Of a stretch of 9,971 nt of DNA, positions 1 through 5,946 are shown in pieces. Location of the stretch: contig NZER01000046.1 of assembly GCA_002690445.1 (NCBI GenBank), positions 1 through 9,971 of the forward strand. The letters are read 5' to 3'. Each line of letters starts with the position of its first letter. Position 1 is the first letter of the stretch. A model generated the notes under the pieces. The model was not told where the DNA came from. It did not search any database and saw only the letters and a program-made list of their open reading frames with translations. Source of the stretch: Candidatus Pacearchaeota archaeon (GTDB taxonomy: Archaea > Nanoarchaeota > Nanoarchaeia > Pacearchaeales > GW2011-AR1). A program made the translations under genes and the position numbers.

Positions 1-11
1 GAGTAAGAGTT

Positions 12-380
12 ATGGCTACAATTGCACTTGTGCAAACTCGTCTAAGTCGAGATCGAGCTAGGGAGTTGATTAGTGTTCTTTGGGAGACGCTGACTAACGG
101 AGATACTGGAGGCCCGGCCGATGAGACAGACGGTATGGCTTTTATGTACCGTAAGTCTGTTCAAATAACCGGCACGTTTGGCTCAGGTGGTACGGTGGTC
201 ATAGAGGGATCTGATGATGGTACCAACTACGAGACACTTAATGATCTCCAGGATGGGGCCTTGTCGATAACTGCTGCTGGATTATATGAGGTTCAGGAGC
301 ACACCCGCTATATTCGGCCTGACGTCACGGCTGGGGATGGGACGACAGATCTTGACGTAACCCTCGTTGGGATGAGATAA
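12..380 (+). CDS. Small beta-rich phage structural protein (putative)
   Basis: This gene encodes 122 residues starting at ATG, preceded by a weak purine stretch (GAGTAAGAG) at the very edge of the window. The N-terminal ~30 residues look helical. Residues ~45-122 are beta-rich, with VQITGTFGSGGTVVIEGSDD followed by a segment containing YIRPDVTAG and a C-terminal TTDLDVTLVG. I recognise this 'VQ(I/V)TGTFG..G.V.(I/L)(E/Q)GS(N/D)DG' then 'RYIRP.VT.GDGTTDLDV' pattern from small phage proteins encoded among head, tail and packaging genes. It probably adopts an Ig-like or jelly-roll-like fold and may be a virion component. The exact role is unknown. It lies 12 bases upstream of the lysis cassette and may be the last gene of a structural module. 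There is no signal peptide or membrane segment. Certainty is good that it is a real gene and moderate for a structural role. Confidence 0.75.
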   Translation: MATIALVQTRLSRDRARELISVLWETLTNGDTGGPADETDGMAFMYRKSVQITGTFGSGGTVVIEGSDDGTNYETLNDLQDGALSITAAGLYEVQEHTRYIRPDVTAGDGTTDLDVTLVGMR

Positions 381-392
381 CAGGAGAGTGAA

Positions 393-689
393 ATGAAGTG
401 GTTTCTAGGAGCGATGTTCATCGCTTTGGCGTTCCTAATCTTTAATCCTACAGCCAAGGGTGGATCAGCAACAGGCTGTCGGCCTCCTACTGTTCCTACT
501 AAGGCGTTGGAGGCTAGGCTCCAACTCCATGGTGAGGTAGTATTAGGCCGCGGTGAGAATATGGTCTTCTGGGTTAATCCAATCACGCTATCTTGGTCGG
601 TTATACACCTCAGCCGAAATAGCGATTGTTCTATGTTTGTCGCATATGGGAAAGATTGGACCGGCCCAGTTCCTGATGTAGGAACCTAA
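393..689 (+). CDS. Exported small protein with paired cysteines, lysis-region hypothetical
   Basis: This gene encodes 98 residues from an ATG with a strong Shine-Dalgarno AGGAGAG at 382-388. Residues 1-17 are K-W followed by a hydrophobic run, typical of a signal peptide or membrane anchor, and the rest is soluble. Two cysteines, C29 and C79, would both be periplasmic and could pair. The body holds a helix (~33-47), a 'GE.V..GRG' turn, then strands with 'WSVI' (68-71) and a C-terminal 'DCSMFVAYGKDW' segment. This layout resembles a family of small exported proteins in phages and proteobacteria ending in 'G.SC.VA.GE.W', whose function I do not know. An 'ATGC' before C29 is a poor lipobox match, so an outer-spanin-like lipoprotein is possible but weak. 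The position directly before a membrane protein and an endolysin suggests a host-envelope role. Confidence 0.7.
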   Translation: MKWFLGAMFIALAFLIFNPTAKGGSATGCRPPTVPTKALEARLQLHGEVVLGRGENMVFWVNPITLSWSVIHLSRNSDCSMFVAYGKDWTGPVPDVGT

Positions 690-691
690 CA

Positions 692-973
692 GTGCCAATA
701 GAGCATCTAGCTATGATTTGGCCTTACCTCATGGGGTTGGTTGTCCTTGTTGCATGGGCAGTACGGCTTGAGGGCCTCGCCAAGCGTCATGCAGAACTCC
801 TATCCCCGGAGAGGATTGAGTTCGCGGCGGCGCGCAACGCCGAGGTAGAGGGCCAAGTCCGCGCGTTGAAAGACCATCTTAATAATATTGGAAAGAAGCT
901 CGTTAAGCATGAGGCTGATGATAAAGAAGAACATCGTCGTATCTATGAGGCTATCAGGGAGTCTGAGAAGTGA
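692..973 (+). CDS. Membrane protein with coiled coil; holin or inner-spanin candidate
   Basis: This gene encodes 93 residues from a GTG start, with AGGA at 680-683 as ribosome site, two bases after the previous stop. One transmembrane helix spans about residues 8-24 (rich in L, V, W, M). It is followed by a long charged helical region, residues ~27-92, with heptad-like spacing (VEGQVRALKDHLNNIGKKL, then a K/E/D/H/R-rich tail), suggesting a coiled coil. Such N-terminal anchor plus coiled coil is typical of inner-membrane spanins (Rz type), of DUF2730-like phage proteins near lysis genes, and of some one-helix holins. Positive charges just after the helix (R25, K31, R32) favour a cytoplasmic C-terminus, which argues against a spanin. 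Its stop overlaps the endolysin start by four bases (GTGA), so the two are probably translationally coupled. I am sure of the gene and unsure which lysis role it has. Confidence 0.72.
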   Translation: MPIEHLAMIWPYLMGLVVLVAWAVRLEGLAKRHAELLSPERIEFAAARNAEVEGQVRALKDHLNNIGKKLVKHEADDKEEHRRIYEAIRESEK

Positions 974-1401
974 TACCCTTTCCAATCTGTGCTCCTAACG
1001 GCTGTCCGTTGTTTACTCTCCACGAAGCTGATACATCAGGCACAGGAGATGTGAGGATCGAGCCGACTTTTATTGATATGCTTCGGGCGTTGAGAATTCA
1101 ATACAAGACTCCAATCTATATAACTAGCTGGTGCCGCCCACAAGAGTACAACACCCAAATTGGGGGACATCCTAGGTCATTGCACATGACAGAGAATCCA
1201 ACTTACAGACATCCGAATGGATCACCCTTAGCGAATGCCGCCCTTGATCTCAATAGACCTCTCGGTGGGAGGCTCCATACTCTTCTTCATCTCGCAACTA
1301 ATCTTGGTTTTTCTGTCGGAATCGGAAGGACTTTTGTTCACCTCGACGCGAGGACAGTCCTCCTCGGGAAGTCTCCAAAGGTCTTTACATATGACACCTG
1401 A
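970..1401 (+). CDS. Endolysin, M15-type zinc peptidase (peptidoglycan peptidase)
   Basis: This gene encodes 143 residues from GTG, with AGGGAG at 956-961 giving an 8-base spacer; it overlaps the preceding stop by four bases. It is a single-domain peptidase of the D-Ala-D-Ala carboxypeptidase/VanY-like M15 family that cuts peptide cross-links of peptidoglycan. Visible landmarks are 'YITSWCRP' (50-57) with conserved R56, 'IGGHPRSLH' with metal ligand H72, 'AALDLNRP' with ligand D93, 'GFSVGIG' (113-119), and 'FVHLD' with ligand H124 and neighbouring D126. In most M15 proteins the His and Asp of the first motif are separated by six residues, and here by twenty, an enlarged loop. No signal peptide or wall-binding domain is present, so a holin is expected to release it. 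A virion-associated lysin is less likely given the neighbours. Confidence 0.92.
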   Translation: MIPFPICAPNGCPLFTLHEADTSGTGDVRIEPTFIDMLRALRIQYKTPIYITSWCRPQEYNTQIGGHPRSLHMTENPTYRHPNGSPLANAALDLNRPLGGRLHTLLHLATNLGFSVGIGRTFVHLDARTVLLGKSPKVFTYDT

Positions 1402-2977
1402 AGCGGAGGTTATGGAGGCACTTTTTCGAGTTTCCACAAAAGATGGGGATGATGTCGACTTTGTGCTGAACTCAGCTCAGCGGAAGATTGATAAGCATCT
1501 GACTGGGAGAGACCTCGTCCCGAAGGCACGGCAGGAAGGAGTCTCAACCTACTTCCTTGCTAGGTTCACCGTCGCCTGTATGATGCACCGCAACGTGAGG
1601 GCTGTCGTCATTAGTCATGACTTGGAATCAACTCAGAGGCAGCTCTCTCGGGTTAAGTACTTCCTAAAGAATATCAAAGGCCCACAGCCTGTCATTCAAA
1701 ACATGTCGAAGAATGAAATCACCTTCCCTAAAATGGATTCTGCCTTTTACCTCGGGACTGCCGGCGCTAGGAAGTTCGGCCGTGGTGATACGATTACCCA
1801 TCTCCACTGTTCGGAGTTCGCCTTCTGGCCTAATGCTCACGAACTCATGGTTGGCCTCCTTCAAGCGGTACCCGCCTCTGGTCAGATTGCTATTGAATCG
1901 ACAGGGAATGGAATGAACGACTATTATAGCCGCTGTATGAGGGCGGAGAAAGGCCAGACTGGATGGACTAATCACTTCCTGCCGTGGCACACATTTGAGG
2001 AGTATACTGTAGATATATCTGAGGAGCAAGAGGAGGAGGTCATATCAACTCTTGATGATCAAATCGAGGAGGATAAACTCGTTGGCTTCCTGACGCCTGG
2101 TCAACTCTTATGGCGGCGCCGTAAGATCGAGGATTTGGACTTCGATCTCAGAGCCTTTAAGCAAGAGTATCCAATGACCCTCGACGAGTGTTTTCAGGCC
2201 TCAGGAGATAGTATATTCTATAAGGTGAACTACCAACCAACTGATGATTGGGGAAAGGAAGATGCAAACTTCAGCCTCCTTCGAGGCCATCCTGACCCTG
2301 ACAAATCCTACATTCTTGGAGCAGATGTCTCAGGCGGAGTGGGTAAAGATTTCTCCGCTGTCCAAATTCTCTGCCTTAATGACATGGAGCAAGTCGGGGA
2401 ATACACAAACAATAAAGTTGCGCCGGATCGCTTTGCAGAGACCATATTGGGTATCGCTCGACGGTTCAATAACGCTTATGTTGTCGTCGAGCAGAACAAC
2501 CACGGGCTGGTCACGTTATCTTACATCAGAGATGAATGTTATAAAGGAAACTACCTACACTCTTCAGTTTATAGGGAGACCACCGGCTCGCCGAAGCAAC
2601 CCCTTCTTAGTATGGGTTACAAAACCACTGCTCGTACAAAGCCCCTCATGATCGGCATCCTAAGGAAGTCTCTCGCCACGACGTTGTTAATCCACTCTCC
2701 GGTTCTTAACGCCGAGCTTTCGACGTTCGTCGAGACTGAGACAGGAGCCCTTGAGGCGTCCTCTGGCTGTCACGATGATACTGTAATAGCTATGGCTTGT
2801 GCTTCTCTAGGGGTGACTAAAGCCAGCTTGTTACTCACAAACCGGAATGTTGAGGCACGAGCTGCTGAGGATAGCAACCCGTTTTTGTTTGATAACATCT
2901 TGAAAGAGCTAAAAAACCGGCATGGTAACTTCCCGATTAAACCTCAACACAGAGGAGCGTACCAAGAGCCTAACTAA
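1391..2977 (+). CDS. terL: Terminase large subunit (DNA packaging ATPase and nuclease)
   Basis: This gene encodes 528 residues from ATG 1391, overlapping the endolysin by 11 bases, with AAAGGT at 1377-1382 and an 8-base spacer. The frame is open further upstream, but only inside the endolysin; ATG 1412 has GGAGGT too close to act well. The protein docks on the portal, powers DNA translocation and cuts the concatemer. The ATPase domain has a deviant Walker A 'KARQEGVST' (45-53, Lys at its N-terminal end), a Walker B strand ending 'HCSE' with catalytic E142 and Ser in the usual Asp place, and coupling motif 'ESTGNG' (169-174). The linker 'FKQEYPMTLDECF' (256-268) is typical. The RNase H-like nuclease has D311 in 'GADVSGG', E367 in 'VVVEQNN', and D462/D463 in 'GCHDD'. 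All key residues are present and the length is normal. No small subunit gene is visible. Confidence 0.97.
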   Translation: MTPEAEVMEALFRVSTKDGDDVDFVLNSAQRKIDKHLTGRDLVPKARQEGVSTYFLARFTVACMMHRNVRAVVISHDLESTQRQLSRVKYFLKNIKGPQPVIQNMSKNEITFPKMDSAFYLGTAGARKFGRGDTITHLHCSEFAFWPNAHELMVGLLQAVPASGQIAIESTGNGMNDYYSRCMRAEKGQTGWTNHFLPWHTFEEYTVDISEEQEEEVISTLDDQIEEDKLVGFLTPGQLLWRRRKIEDLDFDLRAFKQEYPMTLDECFQASGDSIFYKVNYQPTDDWGKEDANFSLLRGHPDPDKSYILGADVSGGVGKDFSAVQILCLNDMEQVGEYTNNKVAPDRFAETILGIARRFNNAYVVVEQNNHGLVTLSYIRDECYKGNYLHSSVYRETTGSPKQPLLSMGYKTTARTKPLMIGILRKSLATTLLIHSPVLNAELSTFVETETGALEASSGCHDDTVIAMACASLGVTKASLLLTNRNVEARAAEDSNPFLFDNILKELKNRHGNFPIKPQHRGAYQEPN

Positions 2978-3044
2978 ACCCCAACATGTTTTAGGTTGTG
3001 TCTCCGAGACTTGTATGCTAGCTTAAAATGGAAGGGAATACTCT
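2978..3044 (+). other. Longest intergenic gap (terL to portal)
   Basis: These 67 bases are the largest non-coding stretch in the window. They hold a ribosome site for the portal, GGAAGGGAA at 3030-3038, and a short perfect interrupted palindrome, GTCTC-C-GAGAC at 3000-3010. A TAAAAT at 3024-3029 resembles a -10 box but has no convincing -35 partner, and its transcript would start beyond the ribosome site. No terminator with a T-run and no open frame are seen. The palindrome is short enough to be chance. Confidence 0.4.
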
Positions 3045-4751
3045 ATGGTAGCAGGGTACACAGGTAGGGGCGGTAAGCCAGATCCTGATTGGTGGCTAGA
3101 AGCTGTCAATCAAGGAGCTGAATTCCGTGATCGCTGTGCGAGCGAGAGTAGCTGGAATGCGTGGCGGTCTTATTATCGTGGCGACTGGGCGGACGGTATC
3201 CTTCCGGTTAATTTGTTTTTCACTCTCATGAGGACGATCGTCCCGAGGATTTACTTTCGCAACCCGTCGATCAGTATCCAACCTGCAAAGCCTGGCCTTG
3301 AGTCGATGCTCTTCGCTCGGGTTTTGCAGCGCGTCGATAATAAGCTAATCCGCCAGATGAGGATGAAAGATGCTATTAAGAGGATTATCCAAGATACGTT
3401 TATGTTCGGAACTGGGATTGGGAAACTAGGATTTGGCGCCCAATATACTCCGACACCTGATTTCGGCGTTACGGGAGAGCCTCTAAGGAAGGATGGTCAA
3501 CGAGTTGAATATAGGGACCATATCTTTACCAATATGCCTTGGTTTACACGATTACGGACATCAGATTTTGTTGTCCCCTCAGATACGGTTGAATTCGAAG
3601 AGGCTCGTTGGCAAGCCGCTTGGATAAGGCGCTCCGTGGACGATGTTAGAGCTGATCCGAGATTGGAGAATACCAGAGATCTAAATCCCTCAAGCTTTAG
3701 ATCCGATAAGCCTCATAATCGGCGCCCCTTAAAGCCCGGCTCCCGCATTGAGAGTGATGTTGATCTTGTTGAAATTCGTGACAAGAAGCTCAACAAAGTC
3801 ATGGTGATTGCCCCTCATGGATCTGGGCAGTCTAAAGTTCTATTTTTTGGGGATGATAAGTTTCTTATCGACGGCGCGGTTTCGATGTATCCTCTTGTGT
3901 TTAATGCCGACGATGAGCGGGCCTGGGGAGTTCCTGATTCAAAAATCCTTGAGCCATATCAGCTCGAGATTAATGAGATACGAACCCAGGCGATGAAGCA
4001 TCGGCGGCTTTCGATTGTCAAGATCCTATCGAAGCGTGGTGTCATCTCGGAAGCTGAAATCGAGAAGATGCTCTCAGAAGAAGTCAGTGCCGTCATCGAC
4101 ATTGATGGCGAGCCGATGACTGATGTAAGGGACTTTAAGATTGGAGAAATTCCCTCAGATCTCTTTGCGGCAGGCGAAGTTGTCATGCAGGACGTGCGGG
4201 AGACGGTCGGCTTCAGCAGAAATCAGTTTGGTGAGAAGGCTGGTGGGCCGAATGCCAGAGTATCTGCAACGGAATCTAACATTATCAACTCAGCCTCTGA
4301 AATTCGAGTTGATGAGAGACGGGACATGGTTGCCGATATGTTGGTAGACGTAGTCGAGGGAGTGCATTCAGTTATCTTTAATCAGTGGGATGAAGATCAG
4401 GTAGTCGATATCATCGGTCCTGGCGGCATCCCGCTTTGGGTTAAATTCCAACCGGAGATGCTTAAGCAAGGACAGTATGAAGTCAAGGTCGATCCCGACT
4501 CCGGTGTTCCTGAGACAAAAGATCTTCGGGAACAAAAAGCTATGGGGGTCTATGAAATCTTGAAGTCCAACCCCATGATTGATCCTGAAAAGCTAACACA
4601 GTTCCTTCTAAGCGAGATGAAGGGTGTTCAGTTCGATGATCTAATGAGGGCTATGCCCATGCAGCCTGAAGGGCCTGCTCCAGGTAATGTGATCGACATG
4701 CAGGAGTTTAAGAAGACTCTTGGTGGTAGTCTAGGACAGAGGGCTGCATAA
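3045..4751 (+). CDS. Portal protein
   Basis: This gene encodes 568 residues from ATG with GGAAGGGAA at 3030-3038. The portal is the dodecameric ring at one capsid vertex through which DNA enters and leaves, and it nucleates the procapsid and docks terminase. Support: position directly after terL, family-typical length, an N-terminal segment 'ILPVNLFFTLMRTIVPRIYF' plus 'RNPSISIQP' (52-80) of the kind that opens the portal core, 'FGTGIGKLGF' (121-130), a wing-like beta region (~160-300) with 'YPLVFNADDER', the long helical stem region 'ILEPYQLEINEIRTQ' (301-315), and a crown-proximal helical segment 'ARVSATESNIINSASE' (404-419). The C-terminus, ~485-568, is charged and Pro/Met-rich. There is no sign of fusion to a protease. 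The stop overlaps the next start (TAATG). No close named homologue is claimed. Confidence 0.92.
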   Translation: MVAGYTGRGGKPDPDWWLEAVNQGAEFRDRCASESSWNAWRSYYRGDWADGILPVNLFFTLMRTIVPRIYFRNPSISIQPAKPGLESMLFARVLQRVDNKLIRQMRMKDAIKRIIQDTFMFGTGIGKLGFGAQYTPTPDFGVTGEPLRKDGQRVEYRDHIFTNMPWFTRLRTSDFVVPSDTVEFEEARWQAAWIRRSVDDVRADPRLENTRDLNPSSFRSDKPHNRRPLKPGSRIESDVDLVEIRDKKLNKVMVIAPHGSGQSKVLFFGDDKFLIDGAVSMYPLVFNADDERAWGVPDSKILEPYQLEINEIRTQAMKHRRLSIVKILSKRGVISEAEIEKMLSEEVSAVIDIDGEPMTDVRDFKIGEIPSDLFAAGEVVMQDVRETVGFSRNQFGEKAGGPNARVSATESNIINSASEIRVDERRDMVADMLVDVVEGVHSVIFNQWDEDQVVDIIGPGGIPLWVKFQPEMLKQGQYEVKVDPDSGVPETKDLREQKAMGVYEILKSNPMIDPEKLTQFLLSEMKGVQFDDLMRAMPMQPEGPAPGNVIDMQEFKKTLGGSLGQRAA

Positions 4752-5053
4752 TGCCTCTTTATACATACCACTGCCCGAAGTGTGGTGATCCGAGTTTTAC
4801 GGCTCATAACAGGATCGCCCAGAGGAAACGCCAAAAGTGTCCTACATGCGGCTCGAAGTGTAAATTAATCATCGAGGCGCCGAGGGTAATCCTCTTCCCA
4901 TCTGGTTGGTTTGAGCATATTAGCGACGAGCCGATGTATATTGATTCGGCTAGTGAGCTACGAGAAGCTTGCGTGAAGAACGAGTGTTATTCTAAATACC
5001 TCGAGAATTCAGGGCTGTCTAAAGGCTCAACAGGGCAACTAAAAGAGGTCTAA
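4751..5053 (+). CDS. FmdB-type zinc ribbon protein in head operon
   Basis: This gene encodes 100 residues from the ATG that overlaps the portal stop by one base, with AGAGGG at 4738-4743. Residues 1-44 form a zinc ribbon starting 'MPLYTYHCPKCG', with pairs C8/C11 and C30/C33 (and an extra C37) in the layout of the FmdB regulatory-protein family. The second half, ~48-90, reads 'FPSGWFEHISDEPMYIDSAS' and then 'LREAC' and 'YSKYL', a tail I associate with phage versions of this protein found after portal genes. The ribbon should bind one zinc ion. The role in phages is not established; DNA or protein contact during head assembly, or regulation of late genes, are possible. Strong coupling to the portal suggests a morphogenesis-linked job. 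Confidence 0.85.
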   Translation: MPLYTYHCPKCGDPSFTAHNRIAQRKRQKCPTCGSKCKLIIEAPRVILFPSGWFEHISDEPMYIDSASELREACVKNECYSKYLENSGLSKGSTGQLKEV

Positions 5054-5278
5054 ATGAGCAAGTTGCAAAAGAAAACAAACGGTGTGGAAGTCGAGGAAGC
5101 ACCAAAGGAGGAGCCAGTAGCCACTGTGTCATTGCTATTCTTTGAGAATAGGAATGCCGTAGAGATAAAGGGCTTCGACAAGATCAATCCCGGCAAAATT
5201 CGAAGGGCATTCGGCGGCGTCTTTCTTGAGTACAAACGCCTGCTGAGAGAAGCCCGAAGAGGAGAATCAAATGCCTAA
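5054..5278 (+). CDS. Small hypothetical protein between zinc ribbon and scaffold
   Basis: This gene encodes 74 residues from an ATG that directly abuts the preceding stop, with AAGAGGT at 5043-5049. It overlaps the scaffold gene by eight bases. I do not recognise a named family. Residues 1-22 are charged and likely disordered (K/E-rich), residues ~23-40 'ATVSLLFFENRNAVEIKGF' look like a beta hairpin, and ~43-70 form a basic amphipathic helix ending 'YKRLLREARRG'. There is no signal or membrane segment. Tight packing between portal-linked and scaffold genes supports a real, co-translated gene, perhaps a head-assembly accessory. The function is unknown. Confidence 0.68.
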   Translation: MSKLQKKTNGVEVEEAPKEEPVATVSLLFFENRNAVEIKGFDKINPGKIRRAFGGVFLEYKRLLREARRGESNA

Positions 5279-5921
5279 GAAGGCTGACGAGAATAAGAAT
5301 GACACCATCGATGGTGGTGGTGACAAGGGTACGACTGACAGCAACACGGCGCTCTTGACCGAGTTGAAGACGTTGAACACTGGTATTGCCAACATGCAGG
5401 AGGGTATCGCTGCCCTTGTAAAGCATGCCAACAAGCCGGCTGATAAACCCAAGAAGGATACTAAGAAACCTGAGTCTAAGAGCGTCGAGTTGATGACCAA
5501 TGCTGATCTGACTGAGCACATCGTCGGGATTCTCTCTGAGAAGATTGATGGGGTCGCGAAGCAGATCGGTGGTGTCAAGGATGAGGCTGCTAACGAACGG
5601 TTTAAGACTGACGCAGCTCGGATCGCTTCAACTCATCCTGATTTCCTCGAGCTCGGTCCGGAGATGCAGAAAGTTGCTGAAGCAACTCCTGGCTTGAGTG
5701 TTACGCAGATCTATCAACTCGCCCGTGCTGAGAATCCAGAGAAGGTTAAGGAACTGGAGGCGAAGCACGCTGAGAAGAAAAATGGCGAAGACAACGGCGG
5801 TGGTAAGTCTGCCGACTTTGGTGGAATGAAACCCGCTGGAGGTAAGGGCGAGAAGCAAGTTACCAACATGGACTTTGAAGCTGCCTCACAAGCCGCGTGG
5901 GATCAGCTTATGGGTACCTAG
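5271..5921 (+). CDS. Capsid scaffolding protein (putative)
   Basis: This gene encodes 216 residues from ATG with AGAGGAG at 5258-5264. It directly precedes the major capsid gene, the usual position for the internal scaffold that guides procapsid assembly and is then lost. It is very charged and Lys/Glu/Asp-rich, with an acidic, Gly-rich start, a helix with coiled-coil character (~26-52), a Lys/Pro-rich linker (~53-70), a second helical region (~77-118), then 'HPDFLELGPEMQKV' (122-135) and 'TPGLSVTQIYQLARAE' (139-154), a combination familiar from phage scaffolds. A disordered Gly/Lys linker (~165-197) leads to a final amphipathic helix 'DFEAASQAAWDQLMG' (201-215), fitting a C-terminal capsid-binding element. 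No protease motif is present. Sequence divergence in scaffolds limits certainty. Confidence 0.86.
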   Translation: MPKKADENKNDTIDGGGDKGTTDSNTALLTELKTLNTGIANMQEGIAALVKHANKPADKPKKDTKKPESKSVELMTNADLTEHIVGILSEKIDGVAKQIGGVKDEAANERFKTDAARIASTHPDFLELGPEMQKVAEATPGLSVTQIYQLARAENPEKVKELEAKHAEKKNGEDNGGGKSADFGGMKPAGGKGEKQVTNMDFEAASQAAWDQLMGT

Positions 5922-5946
5922 CGGCTAACCAGTAAGGAGAGTCAAG

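Noticed and set aside
393..689. Outer-spanin lipoprotein call for the exported protein.
   Set aside because: The residues before C29 are A-T-G and lie well beyond the hydrophobic core, a poor lipobox. The globular body with a second Cys is unlike short Rz1-type proteins.
1235..1390. Upstream in-frame extension of the terminase reading frame (52 more codons).
   Set aside because: It lies wholly inside the endolysin gene in another frame, including the essential 'VHLD' region, and ATG 1391 has a suitable ribosome site.
3024..3029. TAAAAT as a possible -10 promoter box for the portal gene.
   Set aside because: No acceptable -35 at 16-18 bases, and the transcript would begin past the portal ribosome site.
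5184..5578. Two antisense frames over the scaffold start, rich in Leu, Ser and Phe.
   Set aside because: The hydrophobic composition is what the complement of a Lys/Glu/Asp-rich scaffold gene produces; there is no ribosome-site or context support for membrane proteins here.
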